From assembly GCA_964542765.1 (NCBI GenBank), contig CAZIVO010000047.1, forward strand, positions 1 through 24,966: DNA of 24,966 bases, written 5' to 3'. Shown piece by piece: positions 8,234-15,184 of the stretch. The notes beneath the pieces were generated by a model. That model saw nothing but the letters and a program-made list of their open reading frames with translations, had not been told where the DNA came from and searched no databases. The stretch comes from CAZIVO01 sp964542765 (GTDB lineage: Bacteria > Planctomycetota > UBA1135 > UBA2386). Within the stretch, counting starts at the first letter, position 1; each line of letters opens with the position of its first letter. The position numbers and the translations under genes are program-made.

Positions 8234-8749
8234 CTAGAGGTCGAGACCGCGCAATTTCGGCGTGATCACTGCTCGGCAGTAATGAGCAGCTTGGTTGCGC
8301 CGGTAGAAATCCTGGTGATCTTCCTCGGCCGGCCAGAAATCTCCAGCTGGCGTGATCTCGGTGACGATCGGTGCCGAGAAATTTCCCGATGCATTTGCCT
8401 CACGTAAGGAGTTGATTGCGGCGGTCTCCTGATCATTCGAATGGAAGAAGATCGCCGAGCGGTACTGTGTGCCGATATCGGCACCTTGGCGATCGCGGGT
8501 GGTGGGATCATGGAGCCGCCAGAACCAGTCCAGGATTTCGTGATAGAGGATTTTTTGCGGATCGAAGGTGACCTGGACCACCTCCGCATGACCTGTTTGA
8601 CCCGAGCAAACCGCTTCGTAGCTTGGCTTTGGGGTCGATCCACCCATGTAGCCCGAGCACGCATCAACCACGCCTTCGAGTTGTTCAAAGACGGCTTCGA
8701 CGCACCAGAAGCAGCCTGCCGCGACCGTGGCGATTTCACGTGACTCCAT
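8234..8749 (-). CDS. msrA: Peptide-methionine (S)-S-oxide reductase MsrA
   Basis: The 171-residue product reduces methionine-S-sulfoxide in proteins and free methionine, in the cytoplasm. The catalytic motif GCFWC is at residues 12-16 (nucleophile Cys13). GYMGG, the acidic/aromatic stretch WFWRLHDPTT and the IGTQYRSAIF block are typical. Cys158 in AHYCRAVITPK sits where the recycling Cys lies in many MsrA enzymes, so thioredoxin-dependent turnover is likely. The frame stays open upstream to 8875, but the family start coincides with the ATG at 8749 (MESREIATVAAGCFWC), and a good promoter lies in between, so the longer form is rejected. The gene is divergent from the methyltransferase at 8958 and has no MsrB partner in this window. 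Confidence 0.96.
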   Translation of the reverse strand: MESREIATVAAGCFWCVEAVFEQLEGVVDACSGYMGGSTPKPSYEAVCSGQTGHAEVVQVTFDPQKILYHEILDWFWRLHDPTTRDRQGADIGTQYRSAIFFHSNDQETAAINSLREANASGNFSAPIVTEITPAGDFWPAEEDHQDFYRRNQAAHYCRAVITPKLRGLDL

Positions 8750-8759
8750 GGTTTGAGCA

Positions 8760-8791
8760 TAGCGAAAGGCGTTATTCTGCCTAGCGAAAGG
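8760..8791. repeat. Two 10-bp direct repeats in the msrA leader
   Basis: TAGCGAAAGG occurs at 8760-8769 and again at 8782-8791, start to start 22 bp, about two helical turns. Both copies lie between the predicted msrA transcription start (near 8803) and its ATG (8749). They could be a repressor site acting downstream of the promoter, or an RNA-level element. Confidence 0.4.
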
Positions 8792-8809
8792 TTGTTGCGC
8801 TTCCGCGTA

Positions 8810-8838
8810 AGTATAGTAATAACATGTATTTGCGACAA
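8810..8838 (-). promoter_or_regulatory. Sigma-70-type promoter of msrA
   Basis: On the minus strand, TTGTCG (8838-8833) is followed by a 17-nt spacer and TATACT (8815-8810). Spacing is optimal and both boxes are close to consensus. The predicted start near 8803 gives an msrA leader of about 54 nt. Confidence 0.6.
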
Positions 8839-8957
8839 TCAGGGGGGTGGTGTTATGGGCGCTCGCAGTTAGCATCTGGCCTCACCATTCGGCGGTCCGC
8901 ACTTCGGACAGTGGCTGTCGAACTTGGTGATCTGCCAAGAGTAAGAAAGCGAAGACG

Positions 8958-9623
8958 ATGGACCTGAACATGAAATCGGATTGGGATGCGCGCGCGAGAG
9001 AGAATGCGCGTTACTACATCGCCACTTCGGTTTCGAGTGATGAAGAGGCCTTCAGCCGTTCGGGCCGCCATGACGTCGACCTGTTCTTCGATGGCAAGCA
9101 GGACCTTCTGCATGGCCAAGCGGCCGTCCTCGATGTCGGTTGCGGCATCGGGCGGATGGATGAGTTCGTTGCGCCACAGGTCGGCAAGTTGATCGGAATT
9201 GATGTCTCCGGTTCGATGATCGAGCAGGCGTGGCAGCGCCTTGGCCACATGCCCAATGTCGTCTTTGTCGAAGGCGATGGGTGGAAGCTCGAGCCGGTCT
9301 CGGACACGGTTATCGATCTTGTCTTCTCTCACATTGTTTTCCAGCACATGCCGCGTCGCGTTGCGACGTCCTATTTCTGGGAGGCTTGGCGCATCCTGAA
9401 GCCAGGCGGAAGCTTCATCTTCCAGGTGCCCGAGATCTCGGATGAGACGCCCGATGATCCGCCCGAGAGCGATACCTTCGAGATGCGCTTCTACGAGCCT
9501 GACGATCTCCGTGCTCAGCTGGTCTACATCGGCTATGAGTGGGTGGAGTGCCGTAAGTATCCTGTGGAGAGTCCACGGGCGCGCTTCAATCAGCTCCGTA
9601 TCCACGTGCGCAAGCCTGATTAG
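8958..9623 (+). CDS. Class I SAM-dependent methyltransferase
   Basis: The 221-residue cytosolic protein carries the Rossmann-type methyltransferase motifs in order: motif I VLDVGCGIGRM (about residues 57-67, SAM-binding glycine loop), an acidic end of strand beta-2 (LIGIDVSGSMIEQA, about 78-91), motif II-like VFVEGDGWKLE, motif IV LVFSHIVFQHMP (about 121-132) and the post-motif ILKPGGSFIFQVPE. This is the Methyltransf_11/25 group, which methylates small molecules, lipids or proteins; the substrate cannot be told from sequence. The start is ATG 8958; an in-frame ATG at 8970 (MKSDWD) is possible. It is divergent from msrA (208-nt gap), and the good hairpin at 9682 suggests it ends a transcript on its own. 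Confidence 0.9.
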   Translation: MDLNMKSDWDARARENARYYIATSVSSDEEAFSRSGRHDVDLFFDGKQDLLHGQAAVLDVGCGIGRMDEFVAPQVGKLIGIDVSGSMIEQAWQRLGHMPNVVFVEGDGWKLEPVSDTVIDLVFSHIVFQHMPRRVATSYFWEAWRILKPGGSFIFQVPEISDETPDDPPESDTFEMRFYEPDDLRAQLVYIGYEWVECRKYPVESPRARFNQLRIHVRKPD

Positions 9624-9681
9624 CGGCTGTTCCGGAAGCCCGAAGCGCTAAATCGGCACAGGAGATGGGCCCGGGAAGGAT

Positions 9682-9703
9682 AGAGTGGTAGCCACTCTTT
9701 TGT
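9682..9703 (+). terminator. Rho-independent terminator after the methyltransferase gene
   Basis: AGAGTGG (9682-9688) and CCACTCT (9692-9698) make a perfect 7-bp stem with a 3-nt loop, directly followed by TTTGT. It lies 58 nt after the methyltransferase stop and 19 nt before the sulfatase ATG, so it separates the two units. Confidence 0.65.
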
Positions 9704-9721
9704 ATTCACCTGTGGCAAGCC

Positions 9722-11434
9722 ATGTCGAAGAATCGAGGCTCGATCATGTCCCTCCACCTGATGGTGGCGTTGTGCGCTCTGGCGCCCGGCGCCCTTGCGG
9801 ACGTTCAGAAACCGGATCGACCAAACATCGTCTTCATCCTCGCGGACGACATGGGATATTCCGATCTGGGGTGCTACGGCGGCGAGATTGCCACGCCGAA
9901 TCTGGACGCTCTGGCGGCCGGCGGTCTGCGGTTCACGCAGTTCTATAACACCGCGCGCTGCTGGCCGACTCGCGCGGCCCTGCTGACAGGATTCTACGCC
10001 CAGCAGGTGCATCGTGACGCGCTGCCAGGCTTCGGTGGTGGTAGCCGTGGTGTTCGCCAGAAATGGGCGCGGTTGTTGCCCGACTTTCTCGAGCCCCACG
10101 GCTATCGCAGCTACCACAGCGGCAAGTGGCATCTCGACGGCAAGGTGCTCGCTAGCGGCTTTGATCGTTCGCTGAACATGCTCAATCAGGGCAACTTCTT
10201 CACCGCGAAGGGCAACTTCCTCGACGACATTCCGGTGAAACCAAAAGCAGACGAGTCAGGATACTACGCCACGACTGCGACGGTGGACCACGCCGTCGAC
10301 TGCCTGCGGGAGCATGCCGAGAAACATGCCGAGCGCCCCTTTTTTCATTATCTGGCCTTCATCGCGCCGCATTTCCCGCTCCATGCTCTGCCCGAAGATA
10401 TTGCCCGCTATCGGGACAGATACATCGAAGGCTGGGACGTGATGCGCCGACAACGTTTTGCTCGTCAACAGAAGATGGGTTTGTCGGACACCACCTTGTC
10501 GCAACTCGAGCCCGAGGTGGGTCCGCCGTACCATCATCCTGATGCCCTGGAGAAACTGGGTCCGGGCGAGATCGACCGCCCGCTGCCGTGGAGCGAGTTG
10601 ACGGAAGAGCAACGCCGATTCCAGGCCACGAAAATGGCGATTCATGCCGCCATGATCGATCGGATGGATCGTGAGATCGGCCGTGTGATCGAGCAACTCA
10701 AGGAGATGGATGTCTATGAGGACACGCTCATCTTTTTCGCCTCGGACAATGGTGCCAGTGCCGAAATCATGGTGCGTCACGGTGGTCATGACCCGGGCGC
10801 TGCCGCCGGCAGTGCGACCACGTACCTCTGCCTCGGCCCGGGTTTTTCCAGCGCCGCGAATACACCGTTTCGTCGTCACAAGACCTGGGTTCACGAAGGC
10901 GGTATCAGCACCCCATTGGTGGTTCATTGGCCGGCCGGTATCAAGGCTCGTGGCGAGTTGCGGCATTCGCCGGCTCATGTGATCGATATCGTCCCCACGA
11001 TCCTGGAAGTGATCGGCGCCGAGAAACCTGTCGAGTGGGCTGGTGAGGCGATCCCAGCGGCTCCCGGACAGAGCCTCGTCGGCGCCTTTTCTCGAGACAT
11101 CGTGATCGAGCGCGACATGCTGTGGTGGTTGCACGGAGGGAACCGTGCGATCCGCGCCGGTCCCTGGAAACTGGTCGCGGCCAAGGGCGATCCCTGGGAG
11201 CTGTACGACCTGCGCGGCGATCGCGCCGAATCCCACAATCTGGTCCGGCAGCGACCGGAGAAGGCCAAGGAGTTGCAAGCGTTATGGGAGGGCCGGCTCG
11301 AGGCGATGAGCCGGTTGGCGGCCAAGACGCCACGGTCAGCTCCCAAGAAAAGGCGCAGCAAGAAGGGCGCGGCCTCGAAACGGAAATCAGCAGATAAGCA
11401 GGCCCGCGGCGGAGGTTCACGACAGGGCTTATGA
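9722..11434 (+). CDS. Exported type I sulfatase (arylsulfatase family)
   Basis: The 570-residue protein begins with a signal peptide (KNR n-region, hydrophobic core, cut near ALAD, residues 24-27). Active-site features are in order: Asp42-Asp43 in ILADDMGYSD (calcium ligands), the formylglycine motif CWPTR (Cys80, Pro82, Arg84) followed by AALLTG, SGKWHLDG (Lys135, His137), ASDNGA (Asp342, Asn343) and HEGGISTP (about 391-398). The C-x-P-x-R rule for formylglycine-generating enzyme is met, with Trp rather than the usual Ser at the second position. The segment after the active site matches the planctomycete-type subfamily. The final 35 residues are Lys/Arg/Ala-rich (PKKRRSKKGAASKRK), an unusual basic tail. 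The likely role is removing sulfate esters from polysaccharides in the periplasm. The stop overlaps the next start (ATGA). No formylglycine-generating enzyme is in the window. Confidence 0.95.
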   Translation: MSKNRGSIMSLHLMVALCALAPGALADVQKPDRPNIVFILADDMGYSDLGCYGGEIATPNLDALAAGGLRFTQFYNTARCWPTRAALLTGFYAQQVHRDALPGFGGGSRGVRQKWARLLPDFLEPHGYRSYHSGKWHLDGKVLASGFDRSLNMLNQGNFFTAKGNFLDDIPVKPKADESGYYATTATVDHAVDCLREHAEKHAERPFFHYLAFIAPHFPLHALPEDIARYRDRYIEGWDVMRRQRFARQQKMGLSDTTLSQLEPEVGPPYHHPDALEKLGPGEIDRPLPWSELTEEQRRFQATKMAIHAAMIDRMDREIGRVIEQLKEMDVYEDTLIFFASDNGASAEIMVRHGGHDPGAAAGSATTYLCLGPGFSSAANTPFRRHKTWVHEGGISTPLVVHWPAGIKARGELRHSPAHVIDIVPTILEVIGAEKPVEWAGEAIPAAPGQSLVGAFSRDIVIERDMLWWLHGGNRAIRAGPWKLVAAKGDPWELYDLRGDRAESHNLVRQRPEKAKELQALWEGRLEAMSRLAAKTPRSAPKKRRSKKGAASKRKSADKQARGGGSRQGL

Positions 11435-12441
11435 CTGACAAGGGGCCTACAGATTGGCTGGAGCCGATTCTCGCGACTTTGCCCCGTGCGCGGGTGGCGG
11501 TGTTCGGTGACTTTGCCCTCGATGCTTACTGGACGATCGATCCCGATCGCAGCGAGTTGTCGGTGGAGACCGGCCTGCCCGTGCAGCGTGTGAGCGGCCA
11601 GCGATATAGCTGCGGCGGGGCTGCCAATGTTGCGGTCAATCTTCGCTCTCTGGGAGTCGGGTCGGTGCGTGCCGTCGGGATGCTGGGCGACGATCTCTTC
11701 GGCCGCGAACTGGAGTCGATCCTGTCGCGAGAAGGCGTTGATACCACGGGTCTTCTTCGCTGTCAGGAGGACTGGCAGACGCAGGCCTTCGCCAAGCCCC
11801 ATGAGCAGGAAAGCGAACTCAACCGCATCGATTTTGGCAACCTCAATAGCCTGTCTGTTGCCGCGGCCGAGCGCCTGGAACAGGAACTTGACCGTGTGGC
11901 GGCCGACAGCGATGTCGTGATCCTCAACCAGCAGGTGCCCATCGGCGTCTCGACGGAGGCGATGATCGAGCGCTTGAATGGTTTGGTTGCCCGGCATCCG
12001 GGCAGGCGCTTCATCGTCGATTCTCGGGATCGCCCGGGCAGTTATCAGGCGGCGATGCTCAAGATCAATGATCTCGAAGTGATGCGACTGGGCGGAGAGA
12101 GTGCTATCGAGCGACCGGTTTCCCTCGCCAGGCTCGAGGAGATCGCCGGTGACCTTTACGAGCAGCGCGCCGAGAGCCTGTTCATCACCCGTGGTGAGCA
12201 GGGCATGCTGGTCTTCGACGAAGGGGGCGCGCAGAACGTGGCCGGTGTAGCGATCGGCGAGCCTGTCGATCCGGTCGGTGCCGGTGATACTGCGCTGGCA
12301 GCGATTGCCGCCGCCCTCGCCGGCGGCAGTCCAGCTGTGATGGCGGCGCGCCTGGCAAATTTGGCCGCGGCCGTGACCGTGGGCAAGCTCCGGACCACCG
12401 GGACGGCATCGCCTGACGAGTTGCGCGCAGCCTTGAGATGA
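11431..12441 (+). CDS. PfkB-family sugar kinase (HldE/RfaE N-domain-like)
   Basis: The 336-residue cytosolic enzyme belongs to the PfkB/ribokinase family. It opens with RVAVFGDFALDAYW (about 21-34), has the substrate-side signature CGGAANVAVNL (61-71) and GMLGDDLFGREL, and near its end DPVGAGDTALAA (280-291), the ATP/anion-hole motif with catalytic Asp286. The N-terminal layout (LD-x-YW, then GGAANVA) is closest to the D-glycero-beta-D-manno-heptose-7-phosphate kinase domain of HldE, but the cytidylyltransferase half is absent and the neighbours are glycan-catabolic, so another sugar phosphate or monosaccharide could be the substrate. The ATG at 11431 overlaps the sulfatase stop by 4 nt, indicating translational coupling. 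A hairpin follows at 12450-12471. Confidence 0.88.
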   Translation: MTDKGPTDWLEPILATLPRARVAVFGDFALDAYWTIDPDRSELSVETGLPVQRVSGQRYSCGGAANVAVNLRSLGVGSVRAVGMLGDDLFGRELESILSREGVDTTGLLRCQEDWQTQAFAKPHEQESELNRIDFGNLNSLSVAAAERLEQELDRVAADSDVVILNQQVPIGVSTEAMIERLNGLVARHPGRRFIVDSRDRPGSYQAAMLKINDLEVMRLGGESAIERPVSLARLEEIAGDLYEQRAESLFITRGEQGMLVFDEGGAQNVAGVAIGEPVDPVGAGDTALAAIAAALAGGSPAVMAARLANLAAAVTVGKLRTTGTASPDELRAALR

Positions 12442-12449
12442 GTTTCATC

Positions 12450-12471
12450 CTCGCATGCGGTGTGATGCGAG
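12450..12471 (+). terminator. Hairpin between kinase and epimerase genes
   Basis: CTCGCAT (12450-12456) and ATGCGAG (12465-12471) form a perfect 7-bp stem with an 8-nt loop, 8 nt after the kinase stop. No T-run follows, so it may be a partial attenuator, a 3'-end stabiliser or a protein-binding site rather than a full terminator. Confidence 0.35.
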
Positions 12472-12489
12472 CGAGGTTACCCTGTCCGG

Positions 12490-12512
12490 CGGCTGTTTGT
12501 TGACGGCAGCCG
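12490..12512 (+). promoter_or_regulatory. Hairpin just upstream of the epimerase start
   Basis: CGGCTG (12490-12495) and CAGCCG (12507-12512) form a 6-bp stem with an 11-nt loop, ending 6 nt before the ATG at 12519. It occupies the place of a ribosome binding site and could modulate translation; no clear Shine-Dalgarno is visible. Confidence 0.25.
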
Positions 12513-12518
12513 ATCAAC

Positions 12519-13787
12519 ATGCTCGACCTTCAAGCCTACCTCGATCGTTCCCGGGAATATCTGCAAGAGACGCTCTTGCCCTTCTGGATGCAGCGATCGC
12601 CCGATCCCGAGTACGGTGGCTTCTTGACCTGGTTCGGCGCCGATGGTGAGCCCAGTGGCGAGACCACCAAGACCTTTCTGAGTCAGATCCGCATGCTGTA
12701 TGTCTGGTCGCTGGCTCATCGCAATGGGTACGGCGGCGGCCGGTGCGCCGAACTCGCTCGCGATGCGGCAGATTTCCTGCTCGAACATTACTGGGATGAT
12801 GAGTGCGGCGGTTGGTTCTGGATCGCCGACCGTGCCGGTAAGCCTACTTGCCTGGACAAGGTCGGCTACGGTCAGTGTTTCGGGATGTATGCCTTCGCGG
12901 AGTACTTCCTGGCCACCGGAGATCCTCGCGGTCGCGAGGCCATGGAGCGCAGTGATGCAGCGGTGGTGCGCAACATGGCGGACACGCACCACGGTGGTTA
13001 TCTGGAGATCATGAACAGGGATTGGCAGCCACCGCCGGGCGCTCGCTCTGGTGGCGACCGCAAGAGTTTTGATGTGCACATGCACATGATGGAGGCCTTG
13101 ACCAGTGTCTACGAGGTTACCGGTCACTCCGTTCATCGACATCGCCTGCTAGAGGTCATCGATCTGATCGAGTCGAAGATGCTCGATTCGCAGTATCGGA
13201 CCGGCATCATGCAATTCGCTCTCGACTTCACACCGCTCGGGCATATCCAGTTCGATGTGGCCTGGGGCAAGGACGAGAAGCCCGAGGATGGCGATGCACG
13301 ACCGATCGATCTGACCAACTACGGTCACAATGTCGAGTACGCCTGGTTGCTCTTGCACGCCTTCGATGTGCTCGGCGAATCAAGAGCCTCGAGAGGTGAG
13401 CAGGTGCGGCCGATCTTCGATCACTGCCTGCGCTTTGGCCTCGATGAACAGTATGGCGGCGTCTTCATCGAGGGTCCGATGAGTCAGGCCACGACCAATC
13501 ATCGCAAGCAGTTCTGGCAGCAGGCCGAGGTGATGATCGGCATGCTCGACGCCTGGGCCCTGTTCGATGATGACAGGTATCTCGAGGGCTTTCGCAACGT
13601 CCACGACTTCGTCTTCGACAAGTTGATCTGCTGGCGAGGCGGTGGCGAGTGGTATCTGCTCGTGGACCGCGATGGCACGCCGATCTGGGACGAACTGGGC
13701 ACCGGGTGGAAGATCTGCTACCACACGGTGCGAGGTATGGTCGAGGTGATCCGGCGCCTGGAAGCGGCGATCGCTTCGAGGACCTAG
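12519..13787 (+). CDS. N-acylglucosamine 2-epimerase (AGE)/cellobiose-epimerase family protein
   Basis: The 422-residue protein has the (alpha/alpha)6-barrel signatures of the AGE superfamily: ETTKTFLSQIRMLYVWS (conserved Arg, about residues 47-63), GYGQCFGMYAFAEYF, FDVHMHMMEALTSVYEVTG (conserved His, about 186-204), YGHNVEYAWLL (conserved His/Glu, about 268-278), NHRKQFWQQAEVMIGM and WKICYHTVRGMVEV (catalytic His). Family members interconvert glucose/mannose-type sugars at C2, either free, N-acetylated or at the reducing end of disaccharides (cellobiose, mannobiose), or isomerise sulfoquinovose or mannose; the exact reaction is not clear. There is no signal peptide, so it acts in the cytoplasm. 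It follows the sulfatase and kinase on the same strand, which suggests linked sugar processing. Its TAG stop overlaps the stop of the opposite oxidoreductase in a CTAG. Confidence 0.92.
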   Translation: MLDLQAYLDRSREYLQETLLPFWMQRSPDPEYGGFLTWFGADGEPSGETTKTFLSQIRMLYVWSLAHRNGYGGGRCAELARDAADFLLEHYWDDECGGWFWIADRAGKPTCLDKVGYGQCFGMYAFAEYFLATGDPRGREAMERSDAAVVRNMADTHHGGYLEIMNRDWQPPPGARSGGDRKSFDVHMHMMEALTSVYEVTGHSVHRHRLLEVIDLIESKMLDSQYRTGIMQFALDFTPLGHIQFDVAWGKDEKPEDGDARPIDLTNYGHNVEYAWLLLHAFDVLGESRASRGEQVRPIFDHCLRFGLDEQYGGVFIEGPMSQATTNHRKQFWQQAEVMIGMLDAWALFDDDRYLEGFRNVHDFVFDKLICWRGGGEWYLLVDRDGTPIWDELGTGWKICYHTVRGMVEVIRRLEAAIASRT

Positions 13788-15103
13788 ATGATATCCCCGA
13801 TCTCCCAGCCGGGCCGAACCTCCCGGGTCAGGTATTTCTCGGCTTTCGGAGCGTTCGGGATACGCATCGTCTCGCCGGACCATTCGATCCGTTCACCGCT
13901 GCGCAGCGCAACATTGCCGAGCAGGAAGGTCTCGGTCAGCTTGCCTGCGTATTCGAAGTTTCCCAGAGCCTCGCGGCCACCCTTGAAGGATTCCTTGCAC
14001 TCTTCGTAGATGTCGACGACGCGCGGCAACCACGGAGTGGGCTCTTTGAAATCCTTGAACTTTTCTTCGGGCAGGAGCCTGGGTTCCTCGCCGTAGGGCT
14101 CGTCGAGGTAGATCATGCCCTTGTCGCCGATCAGCAGGGTACCGTTCTTGGCGAGCTTCATGCCGCCGCTCACGGACTCGGGTGGCTTCTTGCCACCGTC
14201 GTACCAGGTGAACTCGACGGGTGGCATGCCTTCGCGGGCGGGGAATTTGTAGCGGATGATCGACCACTTCGGCGCGCCGGCGGCGGTGACTTCCGAAGAA
14301 TCGGCGTCGATCTCGGTCGGGTAACCCAACTTCAGGGACATGAAGGCCGTGTTGGCGACGTGGCAGGCCATGTCGCCGAGTGCGCCGGTGCCGAAGTCCC
14401 ACCAGCCCCGCCATTTGAAGGGCATGTAGCTCTTGTGGTAAGGCCGGTCTGCAGCCGGGCCGAGCCAGAGATCCCAGTTGACGTGTCCGGGCACCGGCAT
14501 GCCTTTTTTCGGTACGGCCACCGGCTGTGGCCAGACCGGTCGGTTGGTCCAGCAGTGCGCCTGGCGGACGGGTCCGATGGCGCCGCTTTGCACCCATTCC
14601 ACCACGCGCCGCAGGCCGTTCATCGCCGTGCCCTGATTGCCCATGGCGGTCCGGCCCCGGCTTTGTCGCGCCAGCAGGCGCAGGTAGCGGGCCTCATGAA
14701 TATTGTGGGTCAGGGGTTTTTGCGTGTAGAGGTTATGGCCCAGATCGAGCGCCATTGCACTGGCCAGGGCATGGGTGTGGTCGGGTGTCGCCACGATCAC
14801 GGTGTCGATGCTCTTTTCTTTTTCGAGCATCTTGCGGAAGTCGTGATACTTCGGCGCGTCGGGATGCAACCCCCAGCATTTGGCGGCTCTGTTCTCGTCG
14901 ACGTCACACATGGCGACGATGTTCTCGCTGGCGAAGCCCTTGGTATCGGCGTTGCCCTTGCCGCCCGAGCCGATCACCGCGACATTGAGTTTTTCCGTGC
15001 TGGGCCTCGCCGCTCGCGAGGTCCAGCAACCGGTCAGCAAGAGGGAGCCGCCGGTTGCGGCAGCGGTTTTCAGGAACTGGCGGCGATCGGAGTTGCGAGG
15101 CAT
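13784..15103 (-). CDS. Tat-exported Gfo/Idh/MocA family oxidoreductase
   Basis: The 439-residue protein starts with a twin-arginine signal (SDRRQFLKTAAA, Arg7-Arg8) that ends in a lipobox-like LLTGC (Cys26), so it is probably folded in the cytoplasm with its nucleotide and then exported, perhaps as a lipoprotein. The NAD(P)-binding fold follows: VAVIGSGGKGNAD (42-53), an acidic CDVDE (66-70), VIVATPDHTHA (102-112) and the QKPLTHN motif (128-134), where Lys129 is the usual catalytic lysine. The second domain has WDLWLGPA and WWDFGTGALGDMACH, typical of the group abundant in Planctomycetota. Members with bound NAD(H) act as glycosidases, dehydrogenases or epimerases on sugars. It converges with the epimerase gene and is divergent from moaA (81-nt gap). 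Confidence 0.94.
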   Translation of the reverse strand: MPRNSDRRQFLKTAAATGGSLLLTGCWTSRAARPSTEKLNVAVIGSGGKGNADTKGFASENIVAMCDVDENRAAKCWGLHPDAPKYHDFRKMLEKEKSIDTVIVATPDHTHALASAMALDLGHNLYTQKPLTHNIHEARYLRLLARQSRGRTAMGNQGTAMNGLRRVVEWVQSGAIGPVRQAHCWTNRPVWPQPVAVPKKGMPVPGHVNWDLWLGPAADRPYHKSYMPFKWRGWWDFGTGALGDMACHVANTAFMSLKLGYPTEIDADSSEVTAAGAPKWSIIRYKFPAREGMPPVEFTWYDGGKKPPESVSGGMKLAKNGTLLIGDKGMIYLDEPYGEEPRLLPEEKFKDFKEPTPWLPRVVDIYEECKESFKGGREALGNFEYAGKLTETFLLGNVALRSGERIEWSGETMRIPNAPKAEKYLTREVRPGWEIGDII

Positions 15104-15184
15104 TCGGGCTCCTTGGTCAAGCGAGATCGGGGACGGGCCATCAGACTACCCGAAGGGGGGTAAACCTGTCACAATTGCTTTCCC

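Noticed and set aside
8750..8875. Longer MsrA starting at 8875
   Set aside because: The extra 42 residues are not family-like and the region contains the msrA promoter and repeats.
9959..9976. Sulfatase motif CWPTR as a sign of an inactive enzyme
   Set aside because: Formylglycine formation needs only C-x-P-x-R; all other active-site residues are present, and Trp at the second position is tolerated in related sulfatases.
13649..15163. 504-codon open frame on the plus strand opposite the Gfo/Idh/MocA gene
   Set aside because: Long antisense frames are common in GC-rich genes; the minus-strand product has a Tat signal and Rossmann motifs, the plus-strand one has none.
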